Assembly: GCA_001796415.1 (NCBI GenBank)
Contig: MGML01000024.1
Location: 1 to 8,359, forward strand
From: Chloroflexi bacterium RBG_13_46_14
GTDB taxonomy: Bacteria; Chloroflexota; Dehalococcoidia; Dehalococcoidales; UBA2162
Direction of reading: 5' to 3'
DNA: 8,359 bases
Positions within the stretch are counted from its first letter, which is position 1. Every line of letters starts with the position of its first letter. The notes under the pieces were generated by a model. The model was not told the origin of the DNA, ran no database searches, and saw only the letters and a list, made by a program, of their open reading frames with translations. The translations under genes and the position numbers were made by a program. This document shows positions 1-7,084 of this stretch, piece by piece.

Positions 1-417
1 TTGATATTGATTTGCGGTCATTACGAAGGTTTTGATGAAAGAATAAGGGAACACATTGTAAGTGACGAGATCAGTATAGGAGACTATGTGCTGAGTGGCG
101 GAGAGACGGCGGCAATGGTAGTAGCTGACGCAGTGGTAAGACTGGTACCGGATGTACTCGGTTCGCCGGATTCTCCGGTGGAAGAATCTCATAGTTCAGG
201 TTTACTCGAATATCCGCAATATACCCGGCCACCTGAATATCGTGGATGGGAAGTGCCGGAGATCCTTCTTTCAGGCAATCATGGCGAGATAGCCAAGTGG
301 CGTCGGAAGCAGGCTATATTCCGTACAGCATCACGTCGGCCGGACCTGTTAAAGCACGCAGAATTAACTTTTGAAGAAAAACAGTTTCTAGAGGGGTTAC
401 ACAAACCTTCGGATTAA
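1..417 (+). CDS. trmD: tRNA (guanine-N1)-methyltransferase TrmD, C-terminal part (5' end cut by window)
   Basis: TrmD transfers a methyl group from S-adenosylmethionine to N1 of G37, next to the anticodon, in tRNAs reading CUN, CCN and CGG; this prevents +1 frameshifting. The 138 visible residues hold the knotted SPOUT cofactor site: [11 protein letters not shown] at residues 5-15, then [13 protein letters not shown] at about 23-35. They continue into the C-terminal tRNA-binding part, with [20 protein letters not shown] followed by a [10 protein letters not shown] block. Comparison with the E. coli protein suggests roughly 110 N-terminal residues lie before the window, so the TTG at base 1 is an internal codon, not the start. 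The stop at 415-417 is 34 bases before rplS, as in the common rpsP-rimM-trmD-rplS operon. Identity is secure; only the missing 5' end is unseen. Confidence 0.96.
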   Translation: MILICGHYEGFDERIREHIVSDEISIGDYVLSGGETAAMVVADAVVRLVPDVLGSPDSPVEESHSSGLLEYPQYTRPPEYRGWEVPEILLSGNHGEIAKWRRKQAIFRTASRRPDLLKHAELTFEEKQFLEGLHKPSD

Positions 418-432
418 TATATAATGGTAGGC

Positions 433-439
433 GGAGAGG
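433..439 (+). promoter_or_regulatory. Shine-Dalgarno of rplS with long spacer
   Basis: GGAGAGG lies 12 bases before the ATG at 452, longer than the usual 5-9, and the spacer is entirely A/T. A second in-frame ATG at 458 is even further away, so 452 remains the best start. The unusual spacing may modulate L19 output, but this is inference. Confidence 0.6.
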
Positions 440-451
440 TATAATATTATT

Positions 452-922
452 ATGAATATGGAATCAGTTATTGAAGTAAAACCAAATCCCAATATCCCTG
501 AAATTACTTCAGGAGATACGGTAAAGGTAAGCAGTAAAATTGTCGAAGGCGACAAAGAACGTATCCAGGTATTTCAGGGAGTAGTAATTAAAATTAGACG
601 CCGGGGTATCAGTTCATCCTTCACGGTTCGACGTGTCGCGTACGGTGTCGGTGTTGAACGAACTTTCCCGTTTTATTCACCTCGCGTAGAGAAAGTTGAA
701 CTCATTCGCCATGGTAAGAAACGCCGTGCCAAACTGTACTATCTCCGTGGACTCAGCGCCAAGACCGCGCGTCTGCGGGAAAAACGGATGACCCAGCAGG
801 AGCTGGAGCGCGAACAGGAAAGAATACAGAAGATAGAAGAAGAAAAGAATCGTCTGAAAGAAGAACAACAGGTAGAAGAAGGGCTTGTTGCTGAAGCGGA
901 ACAGGAAGAAAAGAAAGAATAG
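452..922 (+). CDS. rplS: Large ribosomal subunit protein bL19 with charged C-terminal tail
   Basis: L19 is a 50S protein that sits at the subunit interface near bridge B8. Residues 10-112 carry the recognisable family core: [16 protein letters not shown], then [46 protein letters not shown] and [10 protein letters not shown]. Bacterial L19 is usually about 115 residues; this one has 156. The extra 44 residues (113-156) are almost all charged or Gln, with 16 Glu by hand count, and are predicted by eye to be a helix or coiled coil, with [13 protein letters not shown] at the end. The gene follows trmD by 34 bases and precedes priA by 23, so it is probably in the same transcription unit. The identity is certain; a role for the tail is unknown. 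Confidence 0.97.
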   Translation: MNMESVIEVKPNPNIPEITSGDTVKVSSKIVEGDKERIQVFQGVVIKIRRRGISSSFTVRRVAYGVGVERTFPFYSPRVEKVELIRHGKKRRAKLYYLRGLSAKTARLREKRMTQQELEREQERIQKIEEEKNRLKEEQQVEEGLVAEAEQEEKKE

Positions 923-945
923 TCAGGATTATCTCATCGGAGTGA

Positions 946-3381
946 ATGATGAGATATGCTGAAGTTAGTGTAAATTCCCCGGCTGCGCAACGCAGAACGT
1001 TCAGTTATTCCATACCGTCGGATTTAACCATACAGGCAGGTCAGGCGGTATGGGTTCCTTTTGGTGAAAGACTCCTCCAGGGTGTTGTGATGGAGTTGAC
1101 CGAGTATCCCGCTGTTGAAGAAACCCGGGATATCCTCGATGTCATAGAGCCTGATCCTGTACTTTCTCCAGAGCAGATAGAACTTGCTTTCTGGATAAGC
1201 CGTTATTACCTGACTCCTCTATTCGACGCTGTATCCTTAATGCTGCCGCCCGGTTATCAGAGAAAAGCAGTGACCTTCGTCAGAACCACCATAGCTGATG
1301 ATGCCAGCCTTTTATCATATACACCGGATAAAATCCTGTTTATTGAATATCTTCTGCGGGAAGGGCGGACTTCGTTAAAAACCCTTGAGAAACGGTTCGG
1401 TCAGAAAAAAGCCCAGCGTTTGGCATCCTGGCTGGTACGAAGCGGTCACGGAGTCAGAGAATATGAACTGGAACCTGTTAGAGCGAGACCGAAACTAGAC
1501 TCGTATGCCAGGTTGGCAATTGATTCTGTCGACAGCGACAAGATCCTGGCTGAACTGCAAAACACGCCAAGAACACAAAAGCAAGCTGCTTTATATGAGT
1601 TCCTGAAGGAAAGGAGAGAGTCGGTATTAGTATCAGAGGCTCTCCGTCTTACCGGATGTACCAGGTCGACCCTGGATTCACTAATAAAAAAAGGTCTTGT
1701 GATGGTAGAGCAGGTAGAGGTTAGACGGGATCCTTTGTCAGAGAATACAGTTAACCTTTCTTTTCCGCTTACTCTTACCAGAGACCAGGAGACTGCTTTC
1801 AATGCCATTCGTGAAAGCCTTTCAAAAGGAAATAAGTCGCGCCCCGATATTTTCCTGCTTCACGGTGTTACCGGCAGCGGAAAAACCGAGATATACCTGC
1901 AATCACTGGCCGAAACAATCAGGCAGGGGAAACGTGGTATAGCCCTGGTCCCGGAAATATCTTTAACTCCCCAGACTATTGAAAGGTTCGCTTCACGTTT
2001 TCCGGGCAGAGTAGCTATACTACACAGTCAGCTTTCACTTGGTGAGAGATATGATGAATGGCGACGTGTCAGGAATAATCAGGCAGATGTCGTTATTGGG
2101 CCCCGCAGTGCTGTGTTTGCCCCTCAACCGGATTTAGGCCTGATAATCCTTGACGAAGAACATGAATGGACTTACAAGCAGCAGGATAATCCGCGTTACC
2201 ATGCACGTGACGTGGCTGTCAGACTTGCCGAATTGACCGGGGCGACTGTTATCCTGGGCAGCGCAACTCCTGATGTGGAATCATATTATCACTCAAAAAA
2301 CGGTGATTATCAGCTTCTCGAACTTCCCGGTCGCGTCACTCCTTATGAAAATACCCCTTTACCAGGAGTCGAAGTAATCGACCTGCGTGATGAACTAAAG
2401 TCAGGAAACCGTAGTATGTTCAGCCGGTCGCTGTCCGCTGCGATCGATCGGGCATTAGCCGGTAATGAGCAGGTGATACTTTTTCTGAACCGGCGAGGTG
2501 CCGCGACATATATCCAGTGCCGTGATTGTGGGTTTGTGCTAAGATGCCGACGCTGTGATGTTTCCCTTACCTATCACCTCGACGAGGATATGCTGGTCTG
2601 CCACCAGTGTAATTACCGCACGGGAGTGCCTGGAACCTGTCCACAGTGCGGCAGTAAACGCATAAAGTTCCTTGGTGTCGGTACCCAGAAACTTGAAGAG
2701 GAAGCAAAGGCCGCTTTTCCCGGGGCACGCCTGTTAAGGTGGGACAGCGATACGACCAGAAGAAGAGATTCACATCGCCTGATACTTGAGAAATTCAAGA
2801 ACCACGAAGCCGATATACTAATAGGTACGCAGATGATAACCAAGGGGCTCGACCTTCCCCAGGTGACGCTGGTGGGAGTGATCAGTTCCGATACCGCTTT
2901 AAATCTTCCTGATTTTCGGTCGGGAGAAAGAACGTTCCAGTTATTGACGCAGGTTGCCGGCAGGGCAGGCCGCGGACCGCTGGGCGGCCAGGTAATAATC
3001 CAGACCTATTCGCCTGACCATTATGCCGTCCGGGCAGCAGCCAGTTATGATTATCCGGGACTTTACAATCAGGAAATTGAGTACAGACGACAGTTGCGCT
3101 ATCCGCCCTTCAGCCAACTTGCCAGCATGATTTTTTTACATCGTAATGATAATGCCTGCCAGAAAGAAGCTGAAAGGTTAAAGAAGCTTATCAATGATGA
3201 GATAAATATGCGGGGAATATCAGGAATGAGTATTATCGGTCCGGCGCCTGCTTTCATTCACCGGCTTCGCGGCAGATACCGATGGCAGATTGTGTTACGC
3301 GGCTCCGAATTATCTGAGTTTCTTGGAGATATTCCGATACCTCAGGGCTGGGCAATCGACATTGACCCGGTAGGACTCTAG
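946..3381 (+). CDS. priA: Primosomal protein N' (replication restart helicase PriA)
   Basis: PriA recognises stalled or abandoned forks, unwinds the lagging strand 3'-5' and loads the primosome for replication restart. The 811 residues show the full order. The N-terminal 3'-DNA-end binding domain is at about 1-105 (YAEVSVNSPAAQRRTFSYSIP), followed by a winged-helix region. The helicase lobe has Walker A GVTGSGKT at 307-314 and a DEEH Walker B at 403-406. Eight zinc-binding cysteines (525, 528, 534, 537, 552, 555, 565, 568) form two binuclear sites. The second lobe has IGTQMITKG at 626-634 and QVAGRAGRG at 669-677, and the C-terminal domain contains RYPPFSQLA. All motifs are intact, and the length matches Gram-positive type PriA. 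GGAG at 939-942 lies 3 bases before ATG 946 and 6 before ATG 949, so translation may really begin at the second Met. Only 23 bases separate it from rplS. Confidence 0.97.
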   Translation: MMRYAEVSVNSPAAQRRTFSYSIPSDLTIQAGQAVWVPFGERLLQGVVMELTEYPAVEETRDILDVIEPDPVLSPEQIELAFWISRYYLTPLFDAVSLMLPPGYQRKAVTFVRTTIADDASLLSYTPDKILFIEYLLREGRTSLKTLEKRFGQKKAQRLASWLVRSGHGVREYELEPVRARPKLDSYARLAIDSVDSDKILAELQNTPRTQKQAALYEFLKERRESVLVSEALRLTGCTRSTLDSLIKKGLVMVEQVEVRRDPLSENTVNLSFPLTLTRDQETAFNAIRESLSKGNKSRPDIFLLHGVTGSGKTEIYLQSLAETIRQGKRGIALVPEISLTPQTIERFASRFPGRVAILHSQLSLGERYDEWRRVRNNQADVVIGPRSAVFAPQPDLGLIILDEEHEWTYKQQDNPRYHARDVAVRLAELTGATVILGSATPDVESYYHSKNGDYQLLELPGRVTPYENTPLPGVEVIDLRDELKSGNRSMFSRSLSAAIDRALAGNEQVILFLNRRGAATYIQCRDCGFVLRCRRCDVSLTYHLDEDMLVCHQCNYRTGVPGTCPQCGSKRIKFLGVGTQKLEEEAKAAFPGARLLRWDSDTTRRRDSHRLILEKFKNHEADILIGTQMITKGLDLPQVTLVGVISSDTALNLPDFRSGERTFQLLTQVAGRAGRGPLGGQVIIQTYSPDHYAVRAAASYDYPGLYNQEIEYRRQLRYPPFSQLASMIFLHRNDNACQKEAERLKKLINDEINMRGISGMSIIGPAPAFIHRLRGRYRWQIVLRGSELSEFLGDIPIPQGWAIDIDPVGL

Positions 3382-3391
3382 AAGCTACAAT
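3362..3391 (+). promoter_or_regulatory. Candidate sigma-70 type promoter for def inside the priA 3' end
   Basis: TTGACC (3362-3367) and TACAAT (3386-3391) each match the consensus at five of six positions and are separated by 18 bases. Transcription would start near 3398, giving a leader of about 40 bases. The -35 lies within the last codons of priA, so def could be expressed apart from the upstream genes. Prediction by eye only. Confidence 0.45.
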
Positions 3392-3437
3392 CAAATAGAG
3401 AGAATACACATATTCGACTCAATTCCCTGGAGGCATA

Positions 3438-3932
3438 ATGGCTGTCCTTCCTATTCGTAAAGCCCCTGACCCTGTATTGAGGCAGAAGGCAAAACGTGTC
3501 CGGACGATCAATGCATCGATACACAAGCTGATAAATGACATGCTGGAAACGATGCATGACGCACCGGGAGTGGGACTTGCCGCGCCCCAGATAGGGATAC
3601 CATTACGCGTAATTGTTATCGGTATACCCGAACAGGAAGATTTTGCCCTGATAAATCCGGAAGTGGTAAAAACCAGGGGTGAACGGGTTGTGAATGAAGG
3701 TTGTCTGAGCATTCCCGGATATATGGGGAAGCTAAAGCGAGCCGAGTCCGTCACCGTTAAAGGCCGTGATCCCAGTGGTAAGGAAGTCCGTATAAAAGCC
3801 GAAGAATTACTCGCTCAGGCACTGGAACACGAGATCGATCATGTTAACGGGATACTTTATACAGACAGACTCGAGAGTGAGGATGATCTGAAAAAGATAG
3901 AACAGAAAGACCTTGAAGAAACTGAATTTTAA
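3438..3932 (+). CDS. def: Peptide deformylase
   Basis: Deformylase removes the N-formyl group from the initiator methionine of nascent chains at the ribosome exit, using a bound Fe2+ (or Zn2+). At 164 residues it has the normal length and all three catalytic motifs: GVGLAAPQIG at 44-53, EGCLS at 87-91 whose Cys89 binds the metal, and HEIDH at 131-135 providing His131, Glu132 and His135. The spacing matches the E. coli enzyme almost residue for residue. GGAGG at 3429-3433 lies 4 bases before the ATG. It is 56 bases downstream of priA, with a candidate promoter of its own, and is followed by a strong terminator, so it closes the operon. The usual partner fmt does not follow def here. Identity is certain. 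Confidence 0.97.
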   Translation: MAVLPIRKAPDPVLRQKAKRVRTINASIHKLINDMLETMHDAPGVGLAAPQIGIPLRVIVIGIPEQEDFALINPEVVKTRGERVVNEGCLSIPGYMGKLKRAESVTVKGRDPSGKEVRIKAEELLAQALEHEIDHVNGILYTDRLESEDDLKKIEQKDLEETEF

Positions 3933-3950
3933 ATCTGTTTGATTATATTA

Positions 3951-3986
3951 GGGAGGCCGAAACTTAGCTTCAGCCTCCCCTTTTTT
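3951..3986 (+). terminator. Intrinsic terminator after def
   Basis: GGGAGGC (3951-3957) pairs with GCCTCCC (3973-3979). After one C/A mismatch the stem continues with GAA (3959-3961) pairing with TTC (3969-3971), leaving a short loop. A run of six T follows at 3981-3986. It begins 18 bases after the def stop and ends the trmD-rplS-priA-def transcription unit. Read on the other strand there is no T-run after the stem, so it acts mainly in the + direction. Confidence 0.9.
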
Positions 3987-4000
3987 ACTACGAGTATTCA

Positions 4001-4241
4001 CTAGAATCCGTCCACACATGCTGGTTTATACCTGGTACTCATAACCCGGTCCCAGACAGGCAGACTGTTCGGGTCGTTAACATCCAGCCGTCCCATCCGT
4101 GCCGCTTCGGTAGCGCTGATTTGTCCGAAGTAAAGCAGGGTGAGGATGCTCAACGGCATTGTTTATCATCAACGCCGCTTTGGCAACTCTCTTGAAATCA
4201 ACCATTTCTTCCGGCTTGGCCTGGCGAATTTCCAGTTTCAT
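4001..4241 (-). pseudogene. Remnant of a GNAT/Eis-like N-acetyltransferase with large internal deletion and frameshift
   Basis: On the - strand an AAGGAG (4251-4246) precedes an ATG at 4241. The next residues, MKLEIRQAKPEEMVDFKRVA, look like the first beta-strand and helix of a GNAT acetyltransferase. That frame soon turns nonsensical (HPHPALLRTNQRYRSG) and stops at 4077, after 54 codons. In another frame, from about 4159 to the TAG at 4003-4001, the sequence reads LSILTLLYFG, then SATEAARMGRLDVNDP, and ends RYKPACVDGF. That matches the expected end of the sterol-carrier-like C-terminal domain of Eis-type acetyltransferases (ALSALYTGY..ELARAGRL). Such proteins are near 400 residues, so about 300 residues appear lost, with the junction around 4140-4175. 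The remnant lies 33 bases after the S41 peptidase stop on the same strand. Assignment rests on motif memory; the two-frame structure is seen directly. A genuine 54-residue small protein is the alternative. Confidence 0.6.
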
Positions 4242-4274
4242 GTTTCTCCTTTTTCCGGAAGTATCCGGTTATAT

Positions 4275-5417
4275 TTAATTGTCCAAATTATCATGGAGAT
4301 AATCGATCGCCCATTGAATGATGTCTTCATCAAAATATTCGTAATCCGGGGTTATACCTTTTCCTTCGATCAGTCTTCCGTCGGGAGTAAGCCAGCGATG
4401 GGTGGTGATATAAACACCCGAGCCGTCCATCAGCGTATGCAGTGTGTTCACACTGCCTTTTCCGTAGGTGACCGTACCGATAACTACAGCTCGTTCGAAG
4501 TCTTGCAGCGCTCCTGAAAGTACCTCACTCGCGCTGGCGGTGAAGTTATCGGTAAGGATAGCCATCGGCAGGTCTGTTTTTTTACCGCTGTCCGTAACGG
4601 CGTAAGAGTTCCGGTTGCCTTTGTTATCTTCAGAAAACAGCACGTACCCATCTTCAATAAAACGGCTGGTAACATCGACGACCGAATCAAGCAGTCCGCC
4701 CGGGTTACTGCGAAGGTCCAGTATAATACCCTTTGCCGAATCTGCTTCGATTTCTTCGATTACCGGTGTCAGCTCTTCATTAGTCCTTTCAGAGAAATTG
4801 CTTATGTGTATATAGGCGATATCATCCATCAGTTCATAGTAAACGCTGGATATCTTTATTTCGTCTCTTACGATATCAAGTTTTACAGGTTCGGTTTCAT
4901 CCATGTGCTGAACGAGAATTTCTACCATTGTTCCTTTCGGTCCGCGGATAAGGAGAACGACCTCGTTCAGCGTCATATCATCGACCGGCTTTCCTTCTAC
5001 TTCAAGAACGATATCGCCAGCTTTAATACCTGCTTCCTCTGCCGGAGAGCCGGTGATAGGAGCAATAATCGTAATCCTGTCATCCCTCATGCCTACGTAG
5101 GCACCTATACCCTCAAATTTGCCCTCTATTCCGCCCATGCTCAGTTCAAGGGATTCAGGACTCAGATACGATGAATACGGATCATCCAGTGCTTCGACGA
5201 GACCTTCAATAGCGCCCTGGCTGAGTGTTGTCGTGTCAAGTTTATCCCTGTCCACATAGTCGTCCCATATTATCTTCCATGCCTGTTCTACCACTCCCAG
5301 TCCCAGGTCTTCACTGGAGATGTTATCGTTTCCTACGATGCAGCCTGCGCCGAAAGCGACTACCAGGCTGGCAACGATCAGTATGCTGATAATTCCTATT
5401 TTGATTGTTTTTAACAT
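4275..5417 (-). CDS. Membrane-anchored S41 carboxyl-terminal processing peptidase (CtpA-like)
   Basis: S41 peptidases cut exported proteins near their C-termini outside the cytoplasmic membrane. From ATG 5417 (380 residues) the order is as follows. An uncleaved signal or anchor helix is at about 5-25 (hydrophobic IIS..VVAFGAG). The N-terminal helical region contains DDPYSSYLSP (78-87). A PDZ domain spans about 103-172 (IGAYVG, SPAEEAGIKAGD, IRGPKG). The protease core has DLRSNPGG (234-241), NFTASASE with presumed nucleophile Ser295, and YGKG with Lys320, 25 residues later as in E. coli Prc. The position four after the Lys, Gln in typical members, is Asn324. It ends with RWLTPDGRLIEGKGITPDYEY. 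I chose 5417 because AGAAGGA (5431-5425) precedes it by 7 bases and the hydrophobic helix follows at once; an open frame extending to 5489 lacks both. It is divergent from the HAD gene. Cys26 is not in a convincing lipobox. Confidence 0.92.
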   Translation of the reverse strand: MLKTIKIGIISILIVASLVVAFGAGCIVGNDNISSEDLGLGVVEQAWKIIWDDYVDRDKLDTTTLSQGAIEGLVEALDDPYSSYLSPESLELSMGGIEGKFEGIGAYVGMRDDRITIIAPITGSPAEEAGIKAGDIVLEVEGKPVDDMTLNEVVLLIRGPKGTMVEILVQHMDETEPVKLDIVRDEIKISSVYYELMDDIAYIHISNFSERTNEELTPVIEEIEADSAKGIILDLRSNPGGLLDSVVDVTSRFIEDGYVLFSEDNKGNRNSYAVTDSGKKTDLPMAILTDNFTASASEVLSGALQDFERAVVIGTVTYGKGSVNTLHTLMDGSGVYITTHRWLTPDGRLIEGKGITPDYEYFDEDIIQWAIDYLHDNLDN

Positions 5418-5471
5418 CGGACAGTCCTTCTGGTTTATTTCCCGGTTACAAACCACAGGTGAATCAGAGTA

Positions 5472-5480
5472 CCTATACCA
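5472..5480 (-). promoter_or_regulatory. Possible extended -10 promoter for the S41 peptidase
   Basis: On the - strand TGGTATAGG (5480-5472) resembles an extended -10 and would start transcription near 5465, about 48 bases before ATG 5417. There is no good -35. The site overlaps a tandem ATACCAT direct repeat on the + strand (5475-5481 and 5483-5489). Weak prediction. Confidence 0.25.
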
Positions 5481-5525
5481 TGATACCATAACTCGGCTTG
5501 AAGCTGAGCGCCGGAGGATGGTAGT

Positions 5526-6203
5526 ATGCTATTGATGAATTACAAAGCGGTAATTTTCGATCTGTTCGGCACGCTGGTGCATAAGTTTCCGGTAGACGAA
5601 AGTATAAGCGTCCTGTGGGATATGGCCGGCGTCCTGGATGTCGATGCGGATGCTTTTACACGGTTATGGTTCGATAGTTTCAGCGAACGGCATTCGGGGT
5701 GTTTTCCAGACCTTGAAGCCGATATAGATTACGTATCTCAGAAACTGGGAGCGCTGCCCGGTGAAGAGCAGGTAAGGAAGGCGGCTCAGATAAACCTGGA
5801 TTACGTGGTGACACATATCGTTCCCCGGCAGGGCGCGGTTGAACTGCTTGACTGGCTCAGAAACGAGGGATATAAGACGGGGCTTGTCAGTAACTGGTCC
5901 GATGAAGTGCCGGCCGTCTGGAACGATATTCCCTTATCCGAGTATTTCGATGTATCCGTGTTTTCCTGCAGGGCGGGGATTATGAAACCCGATCCGCGTA
6001 TATATTACATGGCGTGTGACAAATTATCACTGAGAGCGGAGGACTGCCTCTTCGTGGGCGATGGTGACAGCAGTGAGCTGTCGGGCGCTGCCGGGGTGGG
6101 GATGAGTACCGTGTTGCTCAGCGACAGTAAAGTGAAAGGCTGGACAGGCAGACAGATTTCCTCACTGGACGAGGTTAAGCAAATCCTTACCGAGACAGGA
6201 TAG
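5526..6203 (+). CDS. HAD-superfamily hydrolase, subfamily IA type
   Basis: HAD enzymes use an aspartyl nucleophile to cleave phosphoester or carbon-halogen bonds. All four motifs are present in 225 residues: motif I FDLFGTL with nucleophile Asp12, motif II LVSNWSD with Ser122, motif III MKPDPRIY with Lys154, and motif IV FVGDGDSSELSGA with Asp179, Asp181 and Glu184. A helical cap domain fits the insert between motifs I and II (about residues 18-105). The second acid of motif I is Phe14 instead of Asp, as in many haloacid-dehalogenase-like and HDHD-type members, so classical phosphatase chemistry is not assured. GGAGG at 5513-5517 lies 8 bases before ATG 5526. It is divergent from the S41 peptidase and 53 bases before the ferredoxin-type gene. 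The substrate cannot be told from the sequence. Confidence 0.9.
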   Translation: MLLMNYKAVIFDLFGTLVHKFPVDESISVLWDMAGVLDVDADAFTRLWFDSFSERHSGCFPDLEADIDYVSQKLGALPGEEQVRKAAQINLDYVVTHIVPRQGAVELLDWLRNEGYKTGLVSNWSDEVPAVWNDIPLSEYFDVSVFSCRAGIMKPDPRIYYMACDKLSLRAEDCLFVGDGDSSELSGAAGVGMSTVLLSDSKVKGWTGRQISSLDEVKQILTETG

Positions 6204-6215
6204 GCTATATATAAT
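6187..6215 (+). promoter_or_regulatory. Candidate promoter for the flavodoxin/ferredoxin gene
   Basis: A perfect TATAAT (6210-6215) lies 17 bases after TTACCG (6187-6192), which matches the -35 consensus at only three of six positions and falls in the last codons of the HAD gene. The start would be near 6222, giving a leader of about 35 bases. The two genes may also be co-transcribed. Confidence 0.35.
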
Positions 6216-6256
6216 TAAGGTAAGAGATAACAGAAATTGGATAAGGAAAGTAGCTG

Positions 6257-7060
6257 ATGGAAATCAGGACAGTTACGCTGGCATATTTTTCTCCTACGGG
6301 AACGACCAGGAAAGTTCTTGAAGGAATTGCCGGGACTATCGGCGCAGAAAGTATACAGCATATAGATTTAACCAGGCCGGATATACTCTCCAGGGAAATT
6401 CCCGGGATAAAGGAAGGACTGGTCATACTCGGAGCGCCGGTATACGCGGGGCGGATACCCGTCGAAGCCGGAGAAAGGTTCATGAAGCTTAAGGGAAACG
6501 ATGTCCCTGCGGTCGTAATCGCGGTCTACGGAAACAGGGAGTACGATGACGCCCTGATCGAACTGCGCGATATTGCGTTGAAGCAGGGCTTTAAACCGGT
6601 TGCCGGCGGGGCGTTTATCGGCGAACACTCCTTTACCAGTGAAGAAACACCCCTTGCGGCCGGGAGACCCGATGCGCAGGATATCGAAATTGCCCGTGAC
6701 CTGGGACAGAAAATTGCCGTGAAGATGAAGGAGATAGAGAAACCTTCGGATATTCCAGGGCTGTCGGTACCCGGAAACATTCCCCTTAGAGAACGTCACC
6801 AGATAGAGAAAATTCCGCCTGAAACGGATAAATCATTATGCGTTATGTGTCTGACCTGCGTCGGGGTCTGTCCGACCGAGGCGATCACTTCCAACGAAGA
6901 AATCATTACCGATACCGATTCCTGTATCCTCTGCTGCGCCTGTGTCAAGAGTTGTCCGACCAATGCCAGGCAGATAAAAAACCCGATGATAGATAGAATC
7001 CGCCGATGGCTCAGCGAAACCTGCAAAGAGAGAAAAGAGCTGGTTATCTTCATTGATTAA
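6257..7060 (+). CDS. EFR1-type protein: flavodoxin-like domain plus 2[4Fe-4S] ferredoxin domain
   Basis: This is a cytoplasmic electron carrier or flavin/iron-sulfur oxidoreductase of the EFR1 ferredoxin kind, common in anaerobes. The N-terminal flavodoxin-like domain (about 1-165) has the FMN phosphate loop SPTGTTRK (12-19), GAPVYAGRIP (59-68) and VYGNREYDDALIELRD (90-105). The C-terminal part has two CX2CX2CX3CP clusters: Cys195, 198, 201 and 205, then Cys223, 226, 229 and 233, enough for two [4Fe-4S] centres. AAGGAAAG at 6243-6250 lies 6 bases before the ATG. At 267 residues it is full length. It converges on the DUF1638 gene 13 bases away. The partner is unknown; a role in electron supply to corrinoid or other low-potential enzymes is speculation from its neighbour. 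Confidence 0.9.
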   Translation: MEIRTVTLAYFSPTGTTRKVLEGIAGTIGAESIQHIDLTRPDILSREIPGIKEGLVILGAPVYAGRIPVEAGERFMKLKGNDVPAVVIAVYGNREYDDALIELRDIALKQGFKPVAGGAFIGEHSFTSEETPLAAGRPDAQDIEIARDLGQKIAVKMKEIEKPSDIPGLSVPGNIPLRERHQIEKIPPETDKSLCVMCLTCVGVCPTEAITSNEEIITDTDSCILCCACVKSCPTNARQIKNPMIDRIRRWLSETCKERKELVIFID

Positions 7061-7084
7061 AGGGTGAAATCAGCTACCCTTTAA
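7057..7084. terminator. Convergent hairpin spanning both stop codons
   Basis: TTAAAGGGT (7057-7065) and ACCCTTTAA (7076-7084) form a perfect 9-bp inverted repeat around a 10-base loop. The TAA of the + strand redox gene lies in the left arm, and the TAG of the - strand DUF1638 gene (7076-7074) runs from the loop into the right arm. It probably serves both genes as a 3' end, but neither direction has a long T-run, so it may protect transcripts from 3' decay rather than terminate efficiently. Confidence 0.5.

Noticed and set aside
440..445. TATAAT just before the rplS start
   Set aside because: It lies between the Shine-Dalgarno and the ATG, so a transcript starting from it would lack the ribosome-binding site; no -35 fits. 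Probably the A/T-rich spacer.
1446..1808. Antisense open frame of 120 codons within priA, and similar shorter ones at 2567-2843
   Set aside because: They lie opposite a fully conserved helicase gene, have no family resemblance and no ribosome-binding site of note.
4255..4268. CCGGA-AGTA-TCCGG hairpin after the S41 peptidase as its terminator
   Set aside because: Only 5 bp, and read on the gene's strand it is followed by A residues rather than T.
4140..4517. + strand open frame of 125 codons
   Set aside because: It overlaps the conserved S41 peptidase C-terminus and the acetyltransferase remnant on the other strand; its protein resembles nothing.
5339..5350. Lipobox around Cys26 of the S41 peptidase
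   Set aside because: The residues before the Cys are GAG, lacking the usual Leu or similar at -3; an uncleaved anchor is more likely.
5418..5489. N-terminal extension of the S41 peptidase to 5489
   Set aside because: The extra 24 residues are polar and precede the membrane helix, and no ribosome-binding site supports them; ATG 5417 has one at good spacing.
5492..5508. Hairpin CTCGGCT-TGA-AGCTGAG just before the HAD ribosome-binding site
   Set aside because: Seven pairs including a G-T wobble and a tight 3-base loop; it leaves the Shine-Dalgarno free, and no switch partner is seen. Could be chance.
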